DNA of 64,000 nucleotides from Xestospongia muta (Eukaryota > Porifera > Demospongiae > Haplosclerida > Petrosiidae): contig OY848929.1 in the NCBI GenBank assembly GCA_963693285.1, positions 3,288,501 through 3,352,500 of the forward strand, read 5' to 3'. Shown piece after piece: positions 25,497 through 35,940 of this stretch (within the stretch, counting starts at the first letter, position 1; each line of letters starts with the position of its first letter). A model generated the notes under the pieces. The model saw nothing but the letters and a program-made list of their open reading frames with translations. It searched no databases and was not told where the DNA came from. Both the position numbers and the translations under genes were made by a program.

Positions 25497-25986
25497 CTGA
25501 TACAAAGAGTTTAGCAACTTTATCGGTCTTAAATCTTTGGATAAAGTAGTTTAAATACGTTAAAACTCTGAAATAAACTCTTTAGACCTTTTTGAAAGTT
25601 AAGAAAGTTTACAAACCCTTAACTGTCAATACTGCTTTATTAAGCTGATCTAAAGAGTTTAGGAACTTTATCCTCTTAAATCTTTGGATAAAATAGTTTA
25701 AATAGGTTAAAACTCTAAAATAAACTGTTTAGACCTAGTTTAGAAAGTTTAGAAATTAACTGTCAAAACTGCTTTATTAACATGATATAAAGAGTTTAGC
25801 AACTTTATCAGTCTTAAATCTTTGGATAAAATAGTTTAAATAGGTTAAAACTCTAAAATAAACTGTTTAGAGCTTTTTGAAACTTAAGAAAGTTTAGAAA
25901 TTAACTGTCAAACACCTTAATTAAGCTGATATAAAGAGTTTCGCAACTCTATCATTTCTTACATTTTTAGATAAATAGTTTAAATA
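25497..25986 (-). repeat. Satellite array, block D continued after the element
   Basis: Reverse-orientation monomers resume with CTGATACAAAGAGTTTAGCA and run for about 3.4 diverged copies. One copy has CCC inserted in the TTTACAAACCCTTAACTG stretch; others lost parts. The block ends where TAAATAG meets forward ATCAGCTTAATTGAGC. Confidence 0.9.
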
Positions 25987-26972
25987 GATCAGCTTAATTG
26001 AGCAGTTTTAAGAGTTAAATTTTAAATTTTCTTAAATTTCAAAAGCTCTAAACAGTTTATTTTAGAGTTTTAACCTATTCAAACAACAATATTCAAAGAT
26101 TTAAGACTGACAAAGTTGCTAAACTTTTTAGATCAGCTTAATTAAGCAGTTTTGACAGTTAATTTCTAAACTTTCTTAACTTTCAATAAGGTCTAAACAG
26201 TTTATTTTAGAGATTTAACCTATTTAAACTAATTTATCCAACGATTTAATAAAGCAGTTTTGACAGTTAATTTCTAAACTTTCTAAACTTCAAAAAGGTC
26301 TAAACAGTTTATTTTAGAGTTTTAACCTATTTAATCCAAAGATTTAAGAGAATAAAGTTGCTAAACTCTTTAGATCAGCTTAATAAAGCAGTATTGACAG
26401 TTAATTTCTAAACATTTTTAACTTTCAAAAAGGTCTAAACAGTTTAGTTTAGAGTTTTAACATATTTAAACTAATTCATCCAAAGATTAAAGAGAGATAA
26501 TGTTACTAAACTCTTTAGATCAGCTTAATTAACCAGTTTCAATAGTTAATTTCTAAAGTTTTTAAAGCTCGGAGTAGTTTATTTTAGAGTTTTAACTTAT
26601 TTAAACTAATTTATTATAACATTTAAGACTGATAATCAGCTTAATGACAGTTAATTTCTAAACTTTCTTAACTTTCAAAAAGCTCTAAACAGTTTATTTA
26701 GAGTTTTAACCTATTTAAACTACTTTATCCAAAGATTTAAGATAGATTAAGTTATTCTCTTTAGAATAACTTAATCAAAAAGGTCTAAACAGTTTATTTT
26801 ATAGTTTAAACAGTTTATTTTATAGTTTTTACCTATTTAAACTACTTCATCCAAAGATTGTAGACTGATAAAGTTACTAAAGTCTTTACATCAGCTTAAT
26901 TAAGCAGTTTTGATAGTTAATTTTTAAACTTTCTTAACTTTGAAAAAGGTCTAAATATTTTATTTTAGAGTA
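25987..26972 (+). repeat. Satellite array, block E, most diverged edge
   Basis: About seven degenerate forward monomers, several shortened (for example around 26,235-26,260 and 26,320-26,340) and one with a short internal duplication of TTTAAACAGTTTATTTTATAG near 26,790-26,825. The last recognisable piece is TATTTTAGAGT near 26,970; unique sequence follows. This is the outer boundary of the array. Confidence 0.9.
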
Positions 26973-27049
26973 GAAACATTAAAAGTCGTTTTTCCTTTTA
27001 GACAGAGGAGCACTAATATAGATATGTTTATATACATTTATACAAAAAA

Positions 27050-27245
27050 CTACATATTATACCAAAGTACAATAATGTTTAATTGGTCATCTTCATCATC
27101 GTCCCAGTCCTGTGAGCCCATTGCAATCAGATCCACAGCTTGATCCAGGAGATCATCTTTAGTCATAGGACGAATGAGATTTTCTGTGCTACCAAGAGGA
27201 GGAATGTCATCATCTTCATCAAAGATTTCTAAATTTACTTCTATA
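27050..27245 (-). CDS. Acidic terminal exon of an unrecognised minus-strand gene
   Basis: On the minus strand a good acceptor, a T-rich tract ending in TTTTTACTATAG, is followed by a 62-codon open frame. It begins VNLEIFDEDDDIPPLGS, continues with MTKDDLLDQAVDLIAMG and SQDWDDDEDD, and ends at TAG. The composition is strongly acidic and not what random AT-rich DNA gives. The frame also runs 5' of the acceptor to an ATG at 27,287, but the intron-like tract argues for splicing. The upstream exon is uncertain; a donor AAAAG-GTATGC occurs twice near 28.0-28.15 kb on the same strand. I do not recognise the family. It could be the tail of an acidic regulatory or adaptor protein. Confidence 0.55.
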
Positions 27246-27289
27246 GTAAAAACAATAGTACCAATTAATTTTGTTACCCATTGGTTCAT

Positions 27290-27990
27290 TTAGGAGTATA
27301 TATATATATTCCAAGTTATACTGTAAATCTTGGCCAAGTGTAACTTCTTTCAATCAGTAAGATTGCCAGAATATAAATAGCCATCTTAGGACATTGCTGA
27401 TACAGGATGTAAATGTTGTACTCAGTTGGCTGAGAAGCCACTCTAGCCAGCCAAGACTACATATTATCTTAGTACATAAACAAGCGTGTACTTAGTGTAT
27501 TTATTTGGTTAATGTTCAAAATATAGACAGTATAAGATGTGTATAGAACATCTAGTTCAAAGTCTTCTTCAACCCACTTTACCAAAAAAGGGATATTGTA
27601 GCAATGACAGTTCTATTGTTTTGTCCACATATCAGTTATGAATGTTTACTGATGAGGGAATATATGGTCACACGTTGTCTTTTTGTCCTACAACAATATG
27701 GCTAACATACAAGTAGCACCTAACAAATAGTATGCACAACTTCAAATTCATATGAATTTAATAGTCCAACAATTTCTATTCAAAATTCCACTTACCACTC
27801 ACTAAAAATAATATTGTGTAATAAGGTGTGACCACTTTACTCAGGTATGTGTTGAAACTAGGCTCTTTACCTGTTTTAAACCTAATCACTTGTATGTGCA
27901 ATACAACTATTTAGCAAACACAAGCATTTAATTTAATTCATAATAATTGCTTCCTATCTACTATGTTTAATACAATTAATACAAAGTTAG
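27290..27990. other. No gene seen
   Basis: Unique-looking AT-rich sequence between the acidic exon and a duplicated exon-like segment. If the two belong together this is intron on the minus strand. No supported exon, RNA gene or repeat was found. Confidence 0.4.
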
Positions 27991-27997
27991 CTTTTTA

Positions 27998-28227
27998 GGG
28001 AACTTAATTAATAATTGCTGAAGCATACCTTTTCTTGGACATCCTGCTTTGAGCTTAATGAGAGACGGCTTCACTTTCTGAGGCTTGGTCAAAATAATTA
28101 TCATATTTTAGGGAACTTAAATAATAATTGCTGAAAGCATACCTTTTTCTTGGACATGCTGCTTTGAGCTTAATGAGAGACGGCTTCACTTTCTGATGCT
28201 TGGTCAAAGTAATTATCATATTTAACC
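27998..28227 (-). repeat. 113-bp tandem duplication with a possible exon end
   Basis: Two copies starting GGGAACTTAA at 27,998 and 28,111. On the minus strand each copy contains the stretch coding LTKHQKVKPSLIKLKAACP or a close variant in one frame, then CCAAGAAAAG-GTATGC, a plausible splice donor. The second copy has AAAAAG, one A more. The copies are over 95 percent identical. It looks like a duplicated exon end with its downstream intron, but the true reading frame could not be decided. Confidence 0.6.
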
Positions 28228-28259
28228 ACAGTTTCTTTTTCATCTTGTGTTAACTTTAA

Positions 28260-30780
28260 ACTTTAAGAAACAGTTAGGTTTAGCAGATGAACATCCAGTA
28301 CCACTCACCTGTTACTCTAAAACTGCAGCAGGTTTGCTATCTTGAATCTTAAGGGAATAAATAATTGTTTGTCATGACCATTATCATCATGGTTTTCAAT
28401 GTAGGGTAATCAGTCCATCCAACAGATCAAGTAAATAAATAAGCACATATGCATGTTTATATATATGTATGCATACATATACAATACACACACATATATA
28501 AACAAGTCACCCATTAAGGGCATTGTACCTAAAAACAGCCAGAACAAGTAGTAATATCCATCCCTTCCAGTATAGTTTCGATATGGCTAAATTAGGTCTT
28601 TTAAACGTTAAAGGTATAGATATAGATGAAAGGGGACTACAGGCTGTGATGTCCAATATTCTCTAGTAATGGCACCCTAGGAATGTCTACAAGGTATTGA
28701 ACAATTGAATATAGGTGATCAGGAATGACATAATTAAAACGATACTATAAATTTAGGAGTATACAGAAAGAAGAGCTAGTCACACATGTGAAAAATACAA
28801 ATCTATTTATCCTTTAAATGTCATCCTATTACCTAAGAGACATATTCGTCTAAAGAATAAAATGTGAAGAAGCAATCCATACCAAGGATTGGCTTTTATA
28901 CACTACAGTCATAATTATGAGTACAACATCTGACCTTACAAACTGTTATCAGAAAATATTGTCACTTTCCAGATCAGAAACGGAATACAAACATCACTAT
29001 AGAGATAGTTAAAAAGATATTACTGCACAACACAGGAACGTGGACATGAATGATTGGGTCTGGCAATTAATTATTCATGATGGGTGTTAACTTTTTAAAA
29101 ATAAAATTTTGTTAATTAATCAAATGACCTGCTTTATACGAAGTCTTTGGCAACGTCTGTTAGTGAAATACAATCAAGTTTTTCTTTTGGATATAAAGTA
29201 CCATAATGTCGCTTAGTCGTACCTGTGTTATTTTATTCGTAAATATGACTTCACACTCCTGAGGGAAATAAAGATCTCTTGTACATATACAATATATAAA
29301 CTTACAAACTGTTGTCAAAAAATAATTGTCACATCCCAGATCATCATCTTTGTTGCAGAAATATATACCAACGTCACTATAGAAATAGTTAAAAAGATAC
29401 TATTGCACAACAGTTATCAGAGAACTATATCAGTTCAGTATGACTAGAAGTATATTATCAAAGAAAGAAAGCACAGTAACTTAATGTAATCACATATTTT
29501 CTAAGGAAGAGGTTAGCAAAGATCATCCTTAGAACTCAATTAAGTATTAACAGAAAAGGCTAAATATTCATGCATACAAATCAAAAATATATATGAATAA
29601 ATAATTCAAGCCATATCAATTAATTAGTACATTTATAGTACAACAGAACAAGTCTGAATAAAACCAGGAGGGTGGAAATTTATGCCACAGGAATCGAAGA
29701 ATAGAACGCAAGTAAAGTGTACAGAACAGTTATTTATATTAAAATACAGGGTGATGTAAGAACTCAACAAAAGAATTATACACTAAGACACGTTACTTTA
29801 GGATATACTGAAATGAGTGTTCTTTAGAGGAGTGTACACAGGAGGACACATATACATACTAGCACACAATGAATGGGAATGGATACAGTGAACATAGTGG
29901 ACTTAAGAACAATAATAGGTAAAGATATAGGGTTACTTAAATGGTAATATTGACAATTGGACACAATGAGGGTTACATTAAGGGACAGTGGATAGAATCT
30001 TCTTTGGACATGGTGATCATAGTGGAGTTAGCAACATAAAAGGTAAGGACACTAGTTACCTATAGGAATATGATGATTGTTACATTAGAGGACGATGGAC
30101 ATAGTTTACTTCACAAAATAAGTCTTCTCTTCAGGTGATGAATCACCTTTGCTCTAGTGTGTAAAGAGATTCATTAATTTACAAGCAGATGTACTAGAAA
30201 AAGAAGGGCCATTATTATCAGATGCAACCAAAAGCACTAGATACAAGCTAGGTGGTAACGTGTTAAGTCTTCAGGTAAAAAACCTGAGGATAGTAGGAAA
30301 TGGGTGAGGTATATACCATCACACCCTAATAGAAACTACACACACAAACCTGTATCGAACTAGAAGCACCACACCCACTCATTAAGCTTTCATAGCCACA
30401 CCTACTAACTATTTTGGGTGTGGCTTATTTTGACCACACCTTATTTTTTAACGAATGCTTAAGTAGTCTCATTTTCCACCCAAAAAAGCCTTGGTATGTA
30501 TGTATGTATAAGGCTGGCAACAAACTGTTAATTAGTTGCTTGTGACTTCGTCAGCTTTTTTGCTCTGGATGATATACTCTCCTTTGTCCTTTGCTTTTAA
30601 AAGCATAATCATCTAATACTTACTTACCTTTACCTATTGTTAGAGATTATATAATTGTGCATGATATATAACATACAGATACCCAACTTTTTACGGTAAC
30701 TATGTAATACTACCACATGTAATACTACCAAACATAACACTGCCAAATGTAATACTGCCAGTCATTACATTACACGTCAG
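28260..30780. other. Non-coding region with dispersed repeat pieces
   Basis: No supported gene. It holds two copies of a small minus-strand exon-like module (28,940-28,996 and 29,306-29,376). It also holds a stretch at 29,040-29,130 (GTTAACTTTTTAAAAATAAA) that recurs near 35,215 and 59,645. Degenerate tandem units with AGTGGACTTA at 29,820-30,110 match the array at 57,800-58,400. A possible short minus-strand terminal exon (YIIQSKKADEV then a stop) lies near 30,540-30,610, just downstream of the twelve-exon array, but it is unproven. Confidence 0.5.
28940..29376 (-). repeat. Small exon-like module, type gamma (first two of at least six)
   Basis: Minus-strand cores bounded by an acceptor CTATTTCTATAG and donor GTAAGTT or GTAAGGTC. 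They lie at 28,940-28,996, 29,306-29,376, 35,058-35,124, 35,435-35,504, 59,481-59,551 and 59,829-59,874, with mirror copies on the plus strand in the left arm near 49,290-49,360 and 48,967-49,012. The core begins TGATGTTGGTATTC and often contains AAAGATGATGATCTGG. Lengths are 46 to 71 bp and not all multiples of three. No frame is conserved in all, so these are probably decayed exons spread with the surrounding repeat. Confidence 0.5.
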
Positions 30781-30783
30781 ATG

Positions 30784-32420
30784 TAGTGTATCCTGTTAAC
30801 TTACATCCCCAGACTCTTTTAGATAGATGAGTATCTTGAGCCTTGATCCTGATGTCCAACAATGCTATAGAATTAAAACAGAAATTAAGAATAATGATGC
30901 ATATCAATTAATTTAAACCAGTAGTGTATGCTGTTAACTTACATCCCTGGACTCTTTTAGACAGATGAGTGTCTTGAGCCTTGATCCTGATGTCCAACGA
31001 TGCTAAAGAATTAAAACGAAATAAAGAATAATGATGCATTATCAATTAATTTAAAGTAGTAGTGTATGCTCTTAACTTACATCCCTGGACTCTTTTAGAT
31101 AGATGAGTGTCTTGAGCCTTCATCCAGATGTCCAACGATGCTATAGAATTAAAACAAAAATTAAGAATAGTGATCTCTTATCAATTAATTTAAAGTAGTA
31201 GTGTATGTTGTTAACTTACATCTCTGGACTCTTTTAGATAGATGAGTGTCTTGAGCCTTGATCCTGATGTCCAACGATGCTATAGAATTAAAACAGAAAT
31301 TAAATAAATGATGTATTTATCGATTAATTTAAAGTAGTAGTGTATGCGGTTAACTTACATCCCTGGACTCTTTTAGATAGATGAGTGTCTTGAGCCTTGA
31401 TCCTGATGTCCAGCGATGCTATAGAATTAAAGCAGAAATTAAGAATAATAATGTATTTTCAATTAATTCAAGTAGTAGTTTATGCTGTTAACTTACATCC
31501 CTGGACTCTTTTAGATAGATGAGTGTCTTGAGCCTTCATCCAGATGTCCAACGATGCTATAGAATTAAAACAAAAATTAAGAATAGTGATCTCTTATCAA
31601 TTAATTTAAAGTAGTAGTGTATGTTGTTAACTTACATCCCTGGACTCTTTTAGATAGATGAGTGTCTTGAGCCTTGATCCTGATGTCCAACGATGCTATA
31701 AAATTAAAACAGAAATTAAGAATAATGATGCATTATCAATTAATTTAAAGTAGTAGTCTATGCTGTTAACTTACATCTCTGGACTCTTTTAGATAGATGA
31801 GTGTCTTGAGCCTTCATCCAGATGTCCAACGATGCTATAAAATTAAAACAGAAATGAAGAATAATGATGTCTTATCAATTAATTTAAAGTAGTAGTGTAT
31901 GCTGTTAACTTACATCCTTGGACTCTTTTAGATAGATGAGTGTCTTGAGCCTTCATCCAGATGTCCAACGATGCTATAAAATTAAAACAGAAATGAAGAA
32001 TAATGATGTCTTATCAATTAATTTAAAATAGTAGTGTATGCTGTTAACTTACATCCCTGTACTCTTTTAGATAGATGAGTGTCTTGAGCCTTGATCCTGA
32101 TGTCCAACGATGCTATAAAATTAAAACAGAAATTAAGAATAATGATGCATTATCAATTAATTTAAAGTAGTAGTCTATGCTGTTAACTTACATCTCTGGA
32201 CTCTTTTAGATAGATGAGTGTCTTGAGCCTTGAACCTGATGTCCAACGATGCTATAAAATTAAAACAGAAATTAAGAATAATGATGTCTTATCAATTAAT
32301 TTAAAGTAGTAGTGCATGCTGTTAACTTACATCCCTGGACTCTTTTAGATAGATGAGTGTTTTGAGCCTTCATCCTGATGTCCAACGATGCTATAAAAAA
32401 AACAGAAATAAAGACTAATA
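30784..32420. repeat. 138/139-bp tandem repeat, twelve units
   Basis: Twelve tandem units. The same internal point occurs at 30,805, 30,943, 31,081, 31,220, 31,359, 31,497, 31,636, 31,775, 31,914, 32,053, 32,192 and 32,331, so steps are 138 or 139 bp. All length change lies outside a 60-bp core. Neighbour-to-neighbour similarity has a period of about three units: flanks of units 3-4 match 6-7, and those of 7-8 match 10-11. It therefore grew partly by duplication of a block of about 417 bp. The core reads as an exon on the minus strand. Confidence 0.95.
30805..32390 (-). CDS. Array of twelve 60-bp exons encoding a 20-residue repeat
   Basis: Each repeat unit holds, on the minus strand, an acceptor (T-rich tract ending CTATAG, TTATAG or CTTTAG), a core of exactly 60 bp, and a consensus donor GTAAGTT. 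Exons lie at 30,805-30,864, 30,943-31,002, 31,081-31,140, 31,220-31,279, 31,359-31,418, 31,497-31,556, 31,636-31,695, 31,775-31,834, 31,914-31,973, 32,053-32,112, 32,192-32,251 and 32,331-32,390. The phase-1 frame is open in all twelve and reads SLDIRIKAQDTHLSKRVQG plus one serine codon split across the intron. One other frame has TGA in units 3, 6, 8, 9 and 12; the third has TAA in all. Introns are 78 or 79 bp. Several changes are silent only in the open frame (CTA/CTG, TTG/CTG, GTC/GTA, CAG/CAA). Spliced together they would give a basic repeat protein of about 240 residues. First and last exons of the gene are not identified, and I recognise no family. Confidence 0.7.
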
Positions 32421-33400
32421 ATGTATTATACACTGATGTTACAATATTGTATTGACGACATTACATTTGGCAGTATTACATTTGGCAGTATTACATTTGG
32501 CAGTATTATATTTTGTAGTATTAATTTATGTTGTCAAAGTAGCAGTTAGCATTTATATATTATTGATATACTTACCAATTGAGTGCTTCATCTGCTTGTA
32601 TCCGAGTGTGTGTATGAGTGACATAAAAGATAATGTAATACTGTTTAGTCGTACATTATGATATTAAATATATTTACCATTACACTGATATCCAAGCGGT
32701 ATATCTGGAAGAACAAGAATCATTATCTGTGATTGTAATTGAGTCCATCACTATGTAATAGATTATGTTACCATGTCATATGATAATCTACAAGACAAAT
32801 GCTTTGTCAAAACTGGACATTATCTAGTATATTATATAAAGCTGAATATAACAAGAAAGAGAACACAACAAAATTATGTGAGAAAATGTTTACTTTCTTA
32901 ATTATCTGCCTATGTTGACAGTGATACATAAAAGATATAAAATGTATATGTGTAATATTTAATACCTGTAGATATAGTAATGTCAGATATCATTGAATAG
33001 AATGAAGTGTTTATGAGTAATGTGATAAATACACACAAATAAATCAAAGAGTAAGACTAAAGTTGACTGACCTATTATCTGTAGTCTACAGAAGATTACA
33101 GCCTGTAATATTGATAAAACATTGCACAACATTTTACAGACCTGACTCTTACAAATATTCCACAGACCAGTGACAGTAGTCTGTTCCTACTGACATAGAA
33201 GGTGTGAAGTTTTGGCTAACTAATTGTACAAAGTTAGTAGAGATCTGTGATACATAGAGAGATAACACAACAGTAATTATAACACAGTCTTACATATTCT
33301 ACAAAAATACGTTAGTTGTTCATAAAACACTATTGGTTTTAGATAAGACATAGGCAGTAAGGGAATATACTACTTCATAGATGTGTCACATACATATAAA
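32421..33400. other. No gene seen; possible intron of the exon-array gene
   Basis: AT-rich sequence upstream, in minus-strand terms, of the twelve-exon array. A short run of the 13-bp unit TTACATTTGGCAG (32,460-32,510) mirrors a similar run with opposite sense near 30,715-30,770, on the other side of the array. Near 32,680-32,710 the minus strand has a short open segment (LPDIPLGYQCNG) followed by GTAAAT, which could be a small exon. Nothing else is supported. Confidence 0.35.
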
Positions 33401-34105
33401 AGGCTGGAGGGAAAATAATTTACTACTAATGATACAAAACTACACTACTAAATGTAGGCAATTACAAGATGGGACGAGGTTGTTGCAAAACATAACACTA
33501 AGACTCCTAAAAAGGGAGGGTATACTTGTTCTATATGCAGCAGACTGACTCTAAGCTAATAATTTATAACAAAATATCAGGAAGGCAGTCTAGTACATTT
33601 TACATAGAGCATGCTATTAGGTTATAGAGTCCTTATCAACAATTCACCCTTGCCCACTGAGTGAGCTGTAAAGGCAAGTTCTGTACCATACATGCACCAG
33701 ACCTATACTATATGCTATTAACAAGAATGCTAAGTTGTAATGTGTACTTCAAGGCACATTCCATATAGTATATGTATGCACACCAACTCAAGTAAAATTA
33801 AAAGCTCTATAAAAGCTAAGAATAAGGCTTGGGTCTTAATGCATGCATGTACATATATTTGTGATTACAGTTACTCTGACCAAATTTGTGATTGTCCTTT
33901 TTGTAGGCAGTACAGGTTTTGCTGGGATCTTTGTAGTGCAAAATATCAGAAATATTTTCACTGCCGGGATCATCCATCATCTTGTTGGAGAAACAGAATA
34001 CCAACATCACTGAAGACATTATTCCACACAAGTTTTATCAAAAAGCTATATCATAAGTAAATTTGAAATAACATCCACTATCATTAAATGTTAGATGTAA
34101 CTTAC

Positions 34106-34168
34106 ATGACGTCGATGATACTAAAGGAGTCCAGGGAGATATAGATAGTCTGTGATACAGAGCAGCAA
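34106..34168 (-). pseudogene. Small exon-like module, type beta, copy 1
   Basis: Minus strand: acceptor TTTTCTATAG, 63-bp core, donor GTAAGTT. One frame reads CCSVSQTIYISLDSFSIIDV, another AALYHRLSISPWTPLVSS, and both are open, so the true frame is undecided. The second copy at 35,629-35,689 suggests the AALY frame. Its flanks TCATTAAATGTTAGAT are shared with the other copy. Function unknown. Confidence 0.45.
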
Positions 34169-35628
34169 CTATAGAAAAGAAAGAAAATATATTATTATAA
34201 TATAGTAGTTCAAAGGTTTGAAGGCTAATTTGGACAAAGTGAACACAGTGGATGTAGCAACATAATAGGTAAGGACACAGGTAACTTGTAGGGATAAAAT
34301 GATATCTAGAGTAAAGGACAGAGGATAGAACAGTTCTTCAGATACAGTGAACTTAAAAACATAACAGATAAATATAAACAAATAAAGAATGACAGCTACA
34401 TCAGGGTATAGTCGATATAACAGTACATGTACTTGTATAATTATTCTTGTCATAATACAAGATATGAACTACTAATGATACACAGTACTAAATGTAGGCA
34501 ATTACAAGATGGGATGAACTTGTTGAAAAACTAACTATAAGATTCCTAGAGAAGGAGGATATGCTTGTACTATAATCAGCAGACTGGTGGCTCTAAGCTA
34601 ATGATTTATAAATTAACAAAATATTGGCTAGGTACTCTAGTACTTTTTATATAGTAAATGCTATTATGTTATAGAGTAGTTTTCAACAGTTAACCACTCT
34701 AAAGGCAAATTCTATACTGTATATGCACCAGACCTACTATTAACAAGAATGCTAAGTCATAAACATATTATGTTTGTACTTCAAGTCTCATTCCATATAG
34801 TATCTATGTATGCACAAACTTAAGTAAAATTAAAAGCTAAGAAAAAGGCTTGGCAGTTAATGCATCCATCTACATATTTGTGATTACAGTTACTCTGACC
34901 AAATTTGTGACCATCATTTTCGTAGGCAGTACAGCTTTGTTTCTGCTGGCATCTTTGTGGTACAAAATGTCCTATCAGATCTTCAGTAATAGATACTATA
35001 TATATAATTATAGAAGGAACAAATTAATAATAATTAATCTACAACATCTGATCTTACAAACTGTTATCAGAAAATAGTCACTTTCCAGATTATCATCTTT
35101 TGCAGAAACGGAATACCAACATCACTATAGAAATAGTTAAAAAGATGTTACTGCACAACACAGGAACGTAGACATGAAAGATTTCGTTCGGTAATTAAGT
35201 TTCATGATGGGCGTTAACTTTTTAAAAATAAAATTTTGTTAATTAATCGAATGACCTGCTATATACGAAGTCTTTGGCAACGTCTGTTAGTGAAATACAA
35301 TCAAGTTTTTCTTTGAGGACAAAGTACCATGATGTGGTTTAGTCGTACCTGTGTCAAAATATTATTCGTAAATATGACTTCACACTCCTGAGAGAACTAA
35401 AGATCTCTCTTACATCTACAATATATGAACTTACAAACTGTTATCAGAAATATTGTCACAGTCTGGATCATCATTTTTGTTGCAGTAACAAAATAGCAAC
35501 ATCACTATAGAAATAGTTTACAAGATATTATTGCACAACAATTATCAGAGAACTATTATCATAATAAGTTTGTAATAACATCAATTTGTAATAACATCCA
35601 TTATCATTAAATGTTAGATATAACTTAC

Positions 35629-35689
35629 AAGATGTCGATGATACCAAAAGAGTCCAGGGAGGTAGATAGTCTGTTATATAGAGCAGCAA
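35629..35689 (-). pseudogene. Small exon-like module, type beta, copy 2
   Basis: Minus strand: acceptor TTTTCTGTAG, 61-bp core, donor GTAAGTT. The open frame reads AALYNRLSTSLDSFGIIDI. It is about 85 percent identical to the copy at 34,106-34,168 but 2 bp shorter. One of the two is therefore shifted relative to the other, and at least one is probably not a working exon. Confidence 0.45.
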
Positions 35690-35799
35690 CTACAGAAAAT
35701 AAAGAAAATGTATTATTCTTATACGGTAGTCCTTACTCACCATCGAAAGAACATATACTCAAATATACTAATATATGTTATCAGGTATAACTTACCAGT

Positions 35800-35801
35800 A
35801 C

Positions 35802-35844
<43 letters not shown>

Positions 35845-35940
35845 CACACACACACACATACATATATATCACACACACACGCGCGCGCACACACTCTCTC
35901 TCTCTCTCTCTCTCTTTATATATATGCATATATGTGTAAA
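35800..35940. repeat. Compound microsatellite (TA)n(CA)n(CG)n(CT)n
   Basis: Adjacent runs of TA, CA, CGCGCGCG and CT dinucleotides followed by TATATATG. Nothing else lies in it. Confidence 0.95.

Noticed and set aside
1..26972. Regular repeats with 145-bp spacing as a CRISPR array
   Set aside because: The whole monomer repeats with no unique spacers, the period is far too long, and the context is an animal genome.
32452..32661. Plus-strand frame with LHLAVLHLAVLHLAVL
   Set aside because: Direct product of a short tandem repeat (TTACATTTGGCAG); no start context or splice support.
33740..34060. 106-codon frame
   Set aside because: Lies in a dispersed repeat; the sister copy at 34,800-35,150 does not keep the frame and overlaps minus-strand exon-like modules.
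35800..35940. Dinucleotide runs as promoter TATA elements
   Set aside because: Simple microsatellite; no gene start is placed next to it.
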